Notes under the pieces: generated by a model
Seen by the model: the letters and a program-made list of their open reading frames with translations, nothing else
Databases searched by the model: none
What the model was told of the DNA's origin: nothing
Shown: positions 22,799-35,164 of the stretch, in pieces
Layout of the letters: the number at the start of each line of letters is the position of its first letter
How positions within the stretch are numbered: the stretch's first letter is position 1
NCBI GenBank assembly: GCA_023614405.1
Contig: CM042689.1
Location: 304,149,132 to 304,213,131, forward strand
Reading direction: 5' to 3'
DNA: 64,000 nucleotides
DNA from: Avena insularis
Taxonomy: Eukaryota > Streptophyta > Magnoliopsida > Poales > Poaceae
Position numbers and translations under genes: made by a program

Positions 22799-23856
22799 TG
22801 AAGGGAATATGTCCGAGAGGCAATAATAAAGTGGTTATTATCGTATTCCTTATTTATGATAAATGTTTATTTTTCATGCTATAATTGTATTAATACAGAA
22901 ACATTAATACATGTGTGTTTAATGAACAAAACAAAGTTCCTAGTTATGCCTCTCTTATAAACTAGCTCGTTGATTAACAAGATGATCAAAGGTTTCCTGA
23001 TCATGGACATTGGATGTTGTTAATAACGAGGTCACAACATTGTTGGAATGATGTGATGAACATTCATCCAAAGTATAGCATTACGATCAAGGTCATTGTG
23101 TTTATATTGCTATAATATCAAAATAAGTAATCTTAGTCCTTATACCATGAGATCATGTTAATCACTAACACCAGAAGAGTATCTTGATAACATCAAACGT
23201 CACACCGTAACAGGGTGACTATAAAGATGGGTTTAGTGCTATGAAGGTGTTATGTTGACGCTCATGGATCAACAATGGAATTTGTCCATCCCGATGACGG
23301 AGAGATATACTCTGGGCCCTCTCGGTGATATCACATTAGTTAGCTTGCAAGCAAGTGATTTGATCACTAGAATGTTATATCACGGGAACAAGAATAGAGT
23401 ACATGTTGGTAACGAGATCAAACTAGGTATGGAGATACCAATGATCGAATCTCGGACATGTAATATATCACGAGACAAAGGGATTGAGTTACATGCGTAT
23501 AAGGTTCACACGATCACAGAAGTCATCGTTGAATATGTGGAAGTTAGTACGGATCTCAAGGTCTTGCTACTGATTATTGATCGGAGAGGGGTCTCGATCA
23601 TGTCTACATTATTTGCGAACCATAGGGTGACACACTTAAGGGATACCGACACCATTCGGAGCAAATGATATGCCAGATAAAGAAAAAGGAAAGCGTAGGA
23701 ATTTATTTCACTAGACACCGGAACTGTTTCGGTTGAAATTGCTGAAACTGGTTCTGCATGTGAAATTGAAATGTTATAAGGGGTTTTATGTGAATGTTTG
23801 TTTAATTAGAGTAATTAACAAAATTTTGAATAAATAAATAAAAGAGTTTTATTTAA
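22799..23856 (+). repeat. 3' LTR of the Copia element, left 1,058 bp only
   Basis: It starts TGAAGGGAATATGTCC, a variant of TGTTGGAAATATGCCC. It carries the conserved runs GGCAATAATAAAG, CATGGACATTGGATG and GGAGAGATATACTCTGGGCC. It stops abruptly after GAGTTTTATTTAA at 23856, where the 340-bp array begins; the rest of the LTR (seen at 17337-17976) is missing. Small ORFs here are not genes. Confidence 0.85.
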
Positions 23857-26800
23857 GAGGAGACTCCTGCTATGGGTCAAACATAGGTAAACCGGTGGAA
23901 CCTTGGGCCTATCCCTTGTTTGCCATGTAGATATAACCTAGAAAAACATAAACCACCAAAAAAGTGCATTGTTCAACCCTCGTACGGAGAATTCTACGGG
24001 ACTAGACCTGCGGGGCCCTCGGATTAGGATTTCGTTGGAAAAGGAGCGCCCAAGGGTCGGGATGCCACGGGAACATCCGTGTGGACCTAGCATACATGCA
24101 CAAGGGTGGTGGATTGCTCCTAGATGGAAAACCTAGCTCCCGGGTGTGACCGTCCATGTTGCATGTGATAACACTTAGAGAAGTGTGATGGACATGTAGG
24201 AGGAGACACCTGCTGTGGGTCAAAGTTAGGTAAACCGGTGGAACCTTGGGCCAATCCTTTGTTTTCCATGTAGATATGACCTAAAAAACCTAAACCACCA
24301 AAAAAGTGCATTGGTCAACCCTCATACGGAGAATGCTATGGGGGTAGACTTGTGGGGTCCTCGGATTAAGGTTTCTTCGGAAAAGGAGCGCCCGAGGCCC
24401 GGGATGCCGCGGGAACATGCGTGTGGCACTAGCATACATGCATAAGGGTGGTGGATTGCTCCTAGATGGAAAACCTAGCTCCCGGGTGTGACCGTCCATG
24501 TTGCATGCGATAACACTTAGAGAAGTGTGCTGAACATGTAGGAGGAGACTCCCACCGTGGGTCAAGCATAGGTAAACCGGTGGAACCCTGGTCCTATCCT
24601 TGGTTTTCCATCTATATATGACCTAAACAAACATAAACCACCATAAAGTGCATTTTTGAACCCTCGTACGGAGAATGCTACGGGGTAGACCTGCGGGGCC
24701 CTCAGATTAGGGTTTCATTAGAAAAGGAGCGCCATACGGCTAGGATGCCACGAGAACATGTGTGTGGCTCTATCATACATGCACAAGGGTGGTGGATTGC
24801 TCATAGACTGAAAACCTAGCTCCCGGGTGTGACCGTCCACTGTATCATGCGATAACACTTAGAGAAGTGTGTTGGACATGTAGGAGGAGACTCCCGCCGC
24901 AGGTCAAACATAGGTAAACCGATGGAACCGGCCTATCCCAGGTCGTCCATGTAGATATGACCTAAACAAACCTATACCACCAAAAAAGTGCATTGGTCAA
25001 CCCTCATACAGAGAATGCTATGGGGGTAGACCTGCGGGGCCCTCAGATTAGGGTTTCACCATAAAAGGAGCGCCCGAGGGCCGGGATGCCACGGGAACAT
25101 GCGTGTTGCCCTATCATGCATGCACAAGGGGGTTGGATTGCTCCTAGATGGAAAACCTAGCTCCCGGGTGTGACCGTCCATGTTGCATGCGTTAACACTT
25201 AGAGAAGTGTCCTGAAAATGTAGGAGGAGACTCCCACCGCGGGTCAAACGTAGGTATACCGGTGGAACCTCGGGCCTATCCTTGGTTTTCCATGTAGATA
25301 TGACCTAAACAAACATAAACCACCCAAAAGTGCATTGTTCAACCCTCGTACGGAGAATGCTATGGGGGTAGACCTGCGGGGCCCTCGGATGAGGGTTTCG
25401 GTAGAAAAGGAGCGCCCGAGGGCCGGGATGCCACGGGAATATGCGTGTGGCCCTAGCATACATGCACAAGGGTGGTGTATTTCTCCTAGATGGAGAACCT
25501 AGCTCCCGGGTGTGACCATTCATGCGATAAAACTTAGAGAAGTGTGCTGGACATGTAGGAGGAGACTCCCGCCGCGGGTCAAACGTAGGTAAATCGATGG
25601 AACCATGGGCCTATCCCTGGTCTTCCATGTAGATATGACCTAAACAAACCTAAACCACCAAAAAAGTGCATTGGTCAACCCTCGTACGGAGAATGAACCG
25701 GTGGAACCTTGTGCCTATCCTTGGTTTTCCATGTATATATGACCTAAAAAAACATAAACCACCAAAAAAGTGCATTGTTCAACCCTCGTACGGATAATGC
25801 TACGGGGGTAGACCTGCGAGGCCCTCGAATTAGGGTTTTGTCAGAAAAGGAGTGCCCGAGGGCCAGGATGCCACGGGAACATGCGTGTGGCCCTAGCATA
25901 CATGCACAAGGGTGGTGGATTGCTCCTAGATGGAAGACCTAGCTCCCGGGTGTGACTGTCCATGTTGCATGCGATAACACTTAGAGAAGTGTGTTGGACA
26001 TGTTGGAGGAGACTCCCGCTATGGGTCAAACATAGGTAAACCGGTGGAACCATGGGCCTATCCTTGGTTTGCCATGTATGTATGACATAAACAAACATAA
26101 ACCACCAAAATTGCATTGTTCAACCCTCATACGAAGAATGCTACGGGAGTAGACCTATGGGGCCCTCGAATTAGTCGGAAAAGGAGCGCCCGAGGGATGG
26201 GATGCCACAGGAACATGCGTGTGGACCTAGCATACATGCACAAGGGTGGTGGATTGCTCCTAGATGGAAAACCTAGATCCCGGGTGTGACCGTCCATATT
26301 GCATGCGATAACACTTAGAGAAGTGTGTTGGACATGTAGGAGTCGACACCCACCGCGGGTCAAACATAGATGAAACAGTGGAACCTTGTGCCTATCCTTG
26401 GTTTTCCATGTATATATGACCCAAACAAACATAAACCACCAAAAAAGTGCATTGTTCAACCCTCGTCCGGAGAATGCTACGGGGGTAGACCTGCGGGGCC
26501 CTCGGATTAGGGTTTTGTTGGAAAAGGAGCGCCCGACGGCCGGGATGCCATGAGAACATGCGTGTGGCCCTAGCATACATGCACAAGGGTGGTGGATTGC
26601 TCCTAGATGGAAAACCTAGCTCCCGGGTGTGACCGTCCATGTTGCATGCGATAACACTTAGAGAAGTGTGCTGGACATGTAGGAGGATACTCCTGCTGTG
26701 GGTCAAACATAGGTAAACCGGTGGAACCTTGGGCCTATCCTTGGTTTGCCATGTAGATATGAACTAAACAAACATAAACCAACAAAAAAGTGCATTGTTC

Positions 26801-27619
26801 AACCCTCGTACGTAGAATTCTATGGGAGTAGACCCGCGGGGCCCTCGGATTAGGGTTTCGTCAGAAAAGGAGCGCCCGAGGGCCGGGATGCCACGGGAAC
26901 ATGCGTGTGACCCTAGCATACATGCACAAGGGTGGTGTATTGCTCCTAGATGGAAAACCTAGCTCCTGGGTGTGACCTTCCATGTTGCATGCGATAACAC
27001 TTAGAGAAGTGTGCTGGAAATGTAGGAGGAGAACCCAGCCGCGGGTCAGGTAAACCGGTGGAACCTGGGGCCTATCCTTGGTTTTCCATGTAGATATGAC
27101 CTAAAAAAACCTAAACCACCAAAAAATTGCATTATTGAACCCTTGTACGGAGAATGCTACGAGGGTAGACCTGCGGGGCCCTCAGATTAGGGTTTCATCA
27201 GAAAAGTAGCGCCCGAGCGCCGGGATGCCACGGGAACATGCGTGTGGCCCTATCATACATAAACAAGGGTGGTGGATTGCTCCTAGATTGAAAACCTAGC
27301 TCCCGGGTGTGATCGTCCATGTTGAATGAGATAACACTTAGAGAAGTGAGCTGGACATGTACGAGGAGACTCCCGCTATGGGTCAAACGTAGGTAAACCG
27401 CTAGAACCTTGGGACTATCCTTGGTTTTCAATTTAGATTGGTCCTAAACAAACATAAACCACCAAAAAAGTACATTGTTCAACCCTCGTATGGAGAATCC
27501 TACGGGGCTAGACCTATGGGGCCCTCGGATTAGGGTTTCATCAGAAAAGGAGCGCCCGAGGGCCGGGATGCCAGGGGAACATGCGTATGGCCCTAGCATA
27601 CATGCACAAGGGTGGTGGA
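23857..27619. repeat. 340-bp tandem repeat array, segment 1 (11 units)
   Basis: The marker GGTCAAA(C/G) recurs at about 23875, 24218, 24558, 24900, 25240, 25577, 26021, 26358, 26700, 27042 and 27380, giving a period of 337-343 bp. The one gap of 444 bp (25577-26021) holds an extra ~105-bp partial unit starting at about 25693. Each unit includes CTCGTACGGAGAATGCTACG, GCGCCCGAGGGCCGGGATGCC, CATACATGCACAAGGGTGG and GATAACACTTAGAGAAGTG. Units differ by roughly 5-12% by eye. The segment ends where the Sabrina-like element inserted (TSD GTGGA at 27615-27619). I do not recognise the family; the array may be part of the CACTA element to the right. Confidence 0.92.
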
Positions 27620-29239
27620 TGATGGTGACTCCTTGATGGCGCCAGATAACCTGGTGCTTGACGTGGAGTCTGTTGGGAACCCCAAGAGCAAGGTGTGAAG
27701 AAGCACATCTGCAAGTTCTCCCTAAGTATGAAACCGAGGTTATTGAAGTAGTAGGAGGAAGGAAACGTCACACAGGTGTTGCAAGCAACGCGGAGACCTG
27801 CACAACACAAAATCAAGACGTAGGAGGAATGAACAGTGAGGTTGTCAAGCTCACCGAGGTTATCGAAGCAGTAGGAGGAATGAACAGTGAGGTTGTCAAG
27901 CTCACCGGTTTGCTGTAACAAAGGATTAAACATATGGTGTGGAAGATAATGGTTTGCAGCAAGTAAACAGGTAACAGTGGAAGACGTATAAATGGTAAAT
28001 ATTGGACCGGGGTCCATAGTTCACTAGAGGTGCACTCCTTAGATAAACAACATGGCATGAAGGGTAAACAAATTACAGCAGGGCAATTGTCAGAACTGAG
28101 CAAGGCATAACAATGCAATACTAGTCAAAAAGATCCTATGAGATTCGATTGGGCAATACAACAATATACATAGACCACCATCCAAATGCATCTATGACTA
28201 GAAGTCCACCTTCAGATTATCATCCGAACCCCCTCCAGTATTAAGTTGCAAGCAACAGACAACTTCTTTAAGCAAAGTGTGTAAGGTAAACAATCCACTT
28301 GTTCCATGAAAAAGAGACCGTTGTTTTCTCCCTAGTAGCAACATCACATCTACAACCGAAGATATTTCGGTCACTTCCCTTGGAAACTAGAGGCATGAAC
28401 CCACTATCGAGCATAAATACCCCCTCTTGGAGTCACTAGCAACTACTCGTCCAAGATAGCTACTAACAACGGAGAGCGTGCAAGATCACAAACAACACAG
28501 ACATGATAGAATCATAAAGACAAAACCATTAATCATTCTGACATAATAATCTCAATATCCATCGGATCCTCGCAAACACAACATGCATGATTACAAATAG
28601 ATTAGATCTTGATTATGAACGGAGCTCACAAGATATATACATGAAAGCGCAAGGAGGATATACAACCATCTAGCTAATACATGGACCCATAGTCCAAGGT
28701 GGAACTACTTAGACATCATACCTGAGAGAAGGCCTCCGGGATGATCTCCCCTTCGGCAGGGTGCCAGGAAGAACTTCAGATCCCCTCGATCTAGGGACGA
28801 CGGTAGCTGCGGCTACAGAAGGTTTCGTGGAATATTGATCGGGTGCCTAGGGTTTCTGCATCGGGGGATTCTTATAGGCGAAGAGGCAAGCCTGGGAGGC
28901 GACCGGAGGGGCCACACCCTGCCCAGGCGTGGGTCCACCCTATCCCGCACCTGGGGGGGTGGCCCTCTGGCACCTCGCTGTCTCCCCTTCTGGCTTCGTG
29001 ACGCCCAAAGTAAAATATTGACTTTGGATTTTTTCCCGTCCAATTCCGAGAATATTGATTTTCTAACTTTCTGGAACCAAAAACAGAAGAAAAACAGGCA
29101 ACTGGCACTGTGGCAACTTGTTAATAGGTTTGTTCTAGAAAAGATATAAAAACACCTCAAAGTGTAGATAAATCAAAGCAAAGTATATACTAAAAAAGCA
29201 TGGAGCATCAAAAATTATAGATACATTTCTGACGTATCA
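27620..29239 (-). repeat. 3' LTR of the Sabrina-like element (1,620 bp)
   Basis: In element orientation it starts TGATACGTCAGAAATG at 29239 and ends with CACCATCA at 27620. A TATA-like CTATAAGA is at about 28870-28877 (- strand). A 48-bp direct duplication (AGTAGGAGGAATGAACAG...) lies at about 27820-27905 and is absent from the other LTR. Confidence 0.92.
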
Positions 29240-29255
29240 AGCATCCCCAAGCTTA
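29240..29255 (-). other. Polypurine tract of the Sabrina-like element
   Basis: On the - strand AAGCTTGGGGATGCT directly precedes the TGATACGTC LTR start. The matching sequence occurs at 58694-58709 in the second copy. Confidence 0.8.
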
Positions 29256-31911
29256 ACTCATGCTCGTCCTCGAGTAGGTAAGTGATAAAAAAATAATTTT
29301 TGAGGTGACATGCACCATCAAAACCAAGATCAAACCAATTTCAAGCATTGAAAGCTGGGATCAAAGAACTCTAAATATGTGCATGAAAGATGGAGTTCTG
29401 ACAATAAGACAAAGTAACTATGCATGCAACATGACAAGCTACAAACAAAGATCATGAATAACATGCATTGAAAAACGTTTGTTTGTTTCACAAATAGAAA
29501 ACATGGCATAGTGGCAATCAGCTTGTCCCTCATAGAGTAGAAAATAGATGCATAGGACACCTTCAATGTTCACAAGGGTGACTAGAAACAAATAGCACAA
29601 GAACAAGTAATATCACAATATGCATCAATCAGTAAGTTTTGGGACACTGCACACATAATGAAAACTATGCTCTCTTAATGGTGACTAAAGGTAGAAGGTG
29701 GAGACTCAAATAATGGTGGAAGAAAGGCCCTTCGTAAAGGGAAGCAGGGATTTCAAGTTTCAAAAAGAGCTTCCAAAAATTATGGTACTTGTTAGCTTTC
29801 ATCCCTCATTGCCCCTATCATAAGCATCTTGAAGTGATTACGGTTTAAGTGAAGAAAGATGGAGTATATGCTTGACAAAGTATAAGTTGGCAATCTCAAG
29901 TCCCTTGAATACGAGGGCCACACCTCATGCTACTCAACTTCAGTCACCTGTAAGTTCTTATCATTGTAAGTATTTGCATATCATAGAGAACCGCCAACGG
30001 GGTACCCCTTGCACATGGTACATGAGCTATCCCATAACCAAAATGACAAGGCAAGCAGACAATGAGCATCTCAGCGATCTTTTTATTTACTATGTGTATA
30101 GCTTTTTATTGAGGATGCTTCATAGATATCTCACCATGATTACGCATGGCTTAGGATAGCGGCCCAGGCGTTTCTCTAACACAAAATACAAACTCCAGGG
30201 ACTTACAAGTTTCCTCTTTATTTCACATCGGTGACATACATAGACAAAAGAGCATGATATCAACTGAGTACAAAGTACAAGTGCAATGTTGAAAACGTTC
30301 CCCGTCACAGCACGGTTCTGCTAATTCCAACGTATAAGTGCAAGCATATACAACATAGATGACACAATGGTTCAAGTTTATTAGGGGCAAAGAATATAAA
30401 GTTTGCCATCAAGTTTGTGAGGGCTTTAATCACTAAGTTTTCACATAAGAAAATAGTTTTTAATTGGAAGATAGCTAAAACAAGAATATACTTGGAATGG
30501 TGTAACACAACATGCATAGGAATTTATAGTGGACACTTTGGAAAAACTTGGTTTCTTGGGAGTTGGAATCATGAGTAGAGCTTACTCATACAAGTGGAGG
30601 CTAGCAAAAGACTGGGAGCAACCAACTAAGAGAGCATAATGGCCATAATCATGCAGAGCAACAAAGCATTACTAATCAAAGCATAGAGTGATACTACAAG
30701 TCAAGGACTAAATGATCATAAAGGCTATGGTGACTTGTCATAGTCATAACATGGTGTGAGCATGTGCCAAGTCAACCCAAACAAAGCATCAAAGGAGAAT
30801 ACCACAATACTATGCTTTTGTATGCTAAAACAATGCATAATTTCTTCAAGGCACACTAAGAAATCCCAATTGTTTGGAACAAGACATGCTACAGCAATAA
30901 TCACTAAGCATAAGGTCAAAACAACACCTAGCATGTAATTCTAAAGTCTAAGTCACAGTCAATGCAAGCTCATGTTGCACTTACACGCAAGAACTTACTA
31001 CTCCTTTCCAACACCAAGCAACTTATTTGCAAAACAACACGGCGATAACGGGGGTCCAAACTAATTTATTCAAGAAAATTAAGCAACCTAAGAAAAGAAA
31101 ACAAAAACTAAGATGCTCCAAGAACAACACAAATGTGCATGAAACAATAAAAACGAAGTGTTTAGACAGACCTGCGCTTTTTATTGATGAAGAAGGGGAT
31201 ACCTTGGGCATCCCCAACCTTTGACGCTTGTACCTCTTGGATATTTATTGGGGTGACACCGGGGTGGTATACCCAAGCTTGATCTTTTGTCCATTCTTCA
31301 TATCATTACATCATTCTCTCTCTACACCTGAAATTTTTCCTTCATACAAAACTTCAGACAATCTTCATTAGCAACATTAGTGTATTCAAAACATATTAAC
31401 CTCTGGCAAAGCTTTGGAACAGCAAAACTTTTCGCTAAAAACACAAGCTACTGTAGTAACTCCTTCAAAAAGCTCAATTCCCCAAAAGAGAACTCAAAAA
31501 GGAATCAATAAGAAGCAAATGCAAATAATGGCAGAAATCTGTCAAAACAGAACAGCAGGTAGAAACCGATTTTTTCAAAAATCTTATGTTGCTCAAATCA
31601 AAAAGTGTTGAAATAAAGAAAGTTATCTAACATACTGGGGGATTTATTCGTAAATTTTCAGCTCAATCCGACTTACAGAGACTACTCACGAAATTTTATG
31701 GTGGAGGATAGAAATCTGTTTCGGGACAGCAACTCCCCAAATCTTACTTCTCTCTCATTAGAGGTCATTCTTGGCACAAAAATCAAAAAAAAGGATAATA
31801 AGAGGTCATTACTGAAGTAATAACTTCCAAGACTAAAGGAAAATCTTGGGTTATCTCCCAACAAGTACTTTTCTTTAACGCCTTTAAGTTAGGCACAAGA
31901 AGCAAGAAGAA
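29256..31911 (-). other. Non-coding interior of the Sabrina-like element
   Basis: About 2.65 kb between the protease end and the polypurine tract, where an autonomous element would carry RT, RNase H and integrase. I see no coding motif on either strand. The short ORFs (for example 31414-31611 and 31023-31217) have no recognisable domain. This is what remains of the pol and post-pol region after internal loss. Confidence 0.7.
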
Positions 31912-33433
31912 TCAAGTATTTTCAAATGAGGAAGCATTCACATCAAACCTTGCTTTCAAAGTAGGAGCAAAAGGCAACTTCTCTCTCCTCATAGGGAAGT
32001 GTTCAATACCTTTCTTGAATGTAAAATGATATTTAATGGAGCCTTCTTTCACAATGATGGCACCAAATGTTCTAAGAAAGGGTCTTCCCAAAGTAATAGG
32101 ACAAGAAGCATTGTATTCAACATTCAAAACATAGAAATCCATAGGGACATAAGCATTGTTAACCATAATGAGAACATCATTAATACTCCCCATGAGTTTC
32201 TTCTTAGCATTATCATTAAGTGGGACATCCAAATAACAATCTTCCAACGGTGGCAAATCAAGCATTTCATAAATCTTCCTAGGCATAATAGAGACACTAG
32301 AACCAAGATCACATGAAGCTTTGAGAGAAAAGTCATTCACTTGCATATTAATAATGGGTTCCCAACTATATTCTACTTTCCTGGGAATGGAAGCTTTGTG
32401 TTTTAACTTCTCTTCCTTAAACTTAACAAGAGCATCTATAATGTGTTTGGTGAAAGCAACATGCGTATCACTAGCATCAGGACTTCTAGCAAGCTTTTGT
32501 AGGAACCTAATCACTTCAGAAATATTGCAACCATCAATATCAATATCAAACTTAGCATCACTAGTAGTAGGCTCAATAGGTTTAGGCATAGTAGGAGGAG
32601 GAATAGGGACTACTTGTGGTTTAGTGATGATGGTACACACACTATTGTTTCTATCAATTTTAGCTTCCCTTTCCCGCCTAGCATGAAGTTGAGCTAACAG
32701 CCTAACATTTTCATCAATAGTAACTTGTATGGCATGAGTATCAGCAAAGGTGCTTTCCATAGTTTCGGGTTTAGCAGCCATTTTATTGATCAAGGAGGAC
32801 TGAGTTGTAGACAAAGAGGATATGGTTTTCTCAGCACTCAAAATTTTTGACTGTAAACTAGGAATTTCTCTATTCAGATTCTCAAGCTGATGGCTAATTT
32901 TTTTAAGATAATAGATTGTTCCTCCATAGTTTTAGTGAAAATCTTATTTTGCTCATATTGCATCTGCATAAAATTCTTAGTGGATCTCTCTACTTCTATA
33001 ATCCTTTCTTCACTAGGCATTCCAGATCTACGATGATAAACATTTCCACTAGGAGGATAAGGCCTATAATTGTTGTTACCACCAAAATAATTCCTATAAG
33101 CATTGTTTTTGAAATTGTTGTTTCTAATGAAGTTCACATCAACTTGATCTTCTTGAGAAACCAAAGAGGCTAAGGGAACACTATTAGGATCTAAAGGAGT
33201 TTTTCCATTAACAAGCATAGCCATAATAACATAATCTTATCACCCAAAGAGGAAGCTTCCTCAATAGAATTTACCTTCTTATCATGAGGATCTCTCTCAG
33301 TGTGCCATTCAGAGTAGTTAACCATAATATTATCAAGGAGTCTAGTTGTAGCACCCAAACTAATGCTCATAAAGGTACCTCCATCAGCTAGAGCAGGAAC
33401 TAATTTTTTTGTGTTTTTGAATAAAGCAAGCAA
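31912..33433 (-). pseudogene. Partial gag and aspartic protease of the Sabrina-like element
   Basis: The reading moves through three frames (33433-33191, 33224-32874, 32841-31912), so frameshifts occur near 33210 and 32860. The first part (ALADGGTFMSISLGAT ... HTERDPHDKKVNSIEE) corresponds to mid-gag; the normal N-terminal gag is absent. The second is Asn-rich (NNNFKNNAYRNYFGGNNNY). The third holds an Athila-type aspartic protease: KASCDLGSSVSIMP with the catalytic Asp, then YVPMDFYVLNVE and CPITLGRPFLRT, which are characteristic of this group. It ends FDVNASSFENT before the stop near 31912. No further pol domain follows. Confidence 0.85.
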
Positions 33434-33563
33434 ACTAAACTAGACTAATTTTTTTGGGTTTTTTGAAAAGAGGCAAACAAAACCAAGCAAAATAAACAAA
33501 GCAAACTAAAAACAAAGTAAAGAGAAAGGAAGTGGAGGACTCCCCTAGTGAAGACGTCCTTAG

Positions 33564-33583
33564 CCTCCCCGGCAACGGCGCCA
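33564..33583 (-). other. Primer binding site (Asp tRNA type)
   Basis: On the - strand TGGCGCCGTTGCCGGGGA, complementary to the 3' end of plant tRNA-Asp, about 8 bp inside the 5' LTR edge. Confidence 0.85.
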
Positions 33584-33591
33584 GAAAAACT

Positions 33592-35164
33592 TGATGGTGA
33601 CTCCTTGATGGCGCCAGAGAACCTGGTGCTTGACGTGGAGTCTGTTGGGAACCCCAAGAGCAAGGTGTGAAGCAGCACAACAACAAGTTTTCCCTCAGTA
33701 AGAAACCAAGGTTATCGAACCAGTAGGAGGAAGGAAATGTCACACAGGTGTTGCAAGCCACGCGGAGACCTGCACGACACAAACTCAAGACTTTTCCCCG
33801 ACGAACAGTGAGGTTGTCAAGCTCACCGGTTTGCTGTAACAAAGGATTAAATGTATGGTGTGGAAGGTAATGGTTTGCAGGAAGTAAACAGGTAACAGCG
33901 GAAGATGTATCAATGGTAAAGATTGGACCGGGGTCCATAGTTCACTAGAGGTGCTCTCCTTAGATAAACAACATGGCATGAAGGGTAAAGAAATTACAGC
34001 AGGGCAATTGACAGGAACTGAGCAAGGCATAACAATGCAATACTAGTAAAAAGGATCCTATGAGATTCGATTGGGAAATACAACAATATACATAGACCGC
34101 CATCCAACTGCATATATGACTAGAAGTCCACCTTTAGGTTATCATCCGAACCCCCTCCAGTATTAAGTTGCAAGCAACAGACAACTGCTTTAAGCAAAGT
34201 GTGTAAGGTAAACAATCCACTTGTTCCATGAACAAGAGACCATTGTTTTCTCCCTAGTAGCAACATCACATCTACAACCGAAGAGATTTCTATCACTTCC
34301 CTTGGAAACTATAGGCATGAACCCACTATCGAGCATAAATACCCCCTCTTGGAGTCACTAGCAACTACTCGTCCAAGATAGCTACTAACAACGGAGAGCG
34401 TGCAAGATCACAAACAACACAGACATGATAGAATCATAAAGACAAAACCATTAATCAGTCTGACATAATAATCTCAATATCCATCGGATCCTCGCAAACA
34501 CAACATGCATGATTACAAATAGATTAGATCTTGATTATGAACGGAGCTCACAAGATATATACATGAAAGCGCAAGGAGGATATACAACCATCTAGCTAAT
34601 ACATGGACCCATAGTCCAAGGTGGAACTACTTAGACATCATACCGGAGAGAAGGCCTCCGGGATGATCTCCCCTCCGGCAGGGTGCCAGGAAGAACTTCA
34701 GATCCCCTCGATCTAGGGACGACGGTAGCTGCGGATACAGAAGGTTTCGTGGAATATTGATCGGGTGCCTAGGGTTTCTGCATATGGGGCTTCTTATAGG
34801 CGAAGAGGCGATGCTGGGAGGCGACCGGAGGGGCCACACCCTGCCCAGGCGCGGGTCCACCCTATCCCATGCCTAGGGGGTGTGGTGGCCCTCTGGCACC
34901 TCTCCGTCTCCCCTTCTGGCTTCGTGATGCCCACGGTAAAATATTGACTTTGGATTTTGTCCCGTACAATTCCGAGAATATTGATTTTCTGCCTTTGTGG
35001 AACCAAAAACAGAAGAAAACAGACAACTAGCACTGTGGCAACTTGTTAATAGGTTAGTTCCAGAAAAGATATAAAAACACCTCAAAGTGTAGACAAAGAA
35101 AATCAAAGTAGATACTAAACAAGCATGGAGCATCAAAAATAATAGATACGTGTCCGAAGTATGA
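33592..35164 (-). repeat. 5' LTR of the Sabrina-like element (1,573 bp)
   Basis: Its + strand left edge TGATGGTGACTCC matches that of the other LTR exactly. The right edge reads GAAGTATGA instead of GACGTATCA, so the terminal dinucleotide has mutated, but the adjacent GTGGA fixes the boundary. The TATA-like box is at about 34793-34798. Confidence 0.9.

Larger units (their letters stand above)
17285..23856 (+). mobile_element. Angela/BARE-1/WIS-type Copia element, degenerate and truncated at both LTRs
   Basis: Order: partial 5' LTR, initiator-Met-type primer site, decayed gag-pol, polypurine tract, partial 3' LTR. The 5' LTR has lost its first ~1.0 kb to the chromovirus insertion, and the 3' LTR lacks its last ~0.64 kb where it meets the 340-bp repeat array. 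Adding the two parts gives an LTR of about 1.7 kb, the usual size for this group. Leader, polypurine and LTR-start sequences all match my memory of Angela/BARE/WIS elements. Confidence 0.85.
27620..35164 (-). mobile_element. Complete Sabrina-like (Athila-group) non-autonomous Gypsy retrotransposon
   Basis: Two LTRs in the same orientation flank a 4.35-kb interior. The 5-bp TSD GTGGA is at 27615-27619 and 35165-35169, and joining the flanks gives an uninterrupted array unit (CAAGGGTGGTGGATTGCTCC). Transcription runs right to left: 5' LTR 33592-35164, primer site 33564-33583, partial gag plus protease 31912-33433, polypurine tract, 3' LTR 27620-29239. There is no RT, RNase H or integrase, so it would depend on enzymes from a related autonomous element. 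The length, 1.6-kb LTRs and TGATACGTC LTR start suggest Sabrina or a close relative. Confidence 0.93.

Noticed and set aside
23252..23668. 138-codon ORF in the Copia 3' LTR
   Set aside because: The sequence is standard Angela/BARE-type LTR; no protein is known from this LTR segment.
23857..27619. Possible CRISPR-like array
   Set aside because: Units are ~340 bp with no short repeat/spacer pattern and the setting is a plant genome; it is an ordinary tandem repeat.
28835..29149. ORFs on both strands in the Sabrina-like LTR
   Set aside because: They are shared with the other LTR copies only as ordinary LTR sequence, and frames differ between copies.
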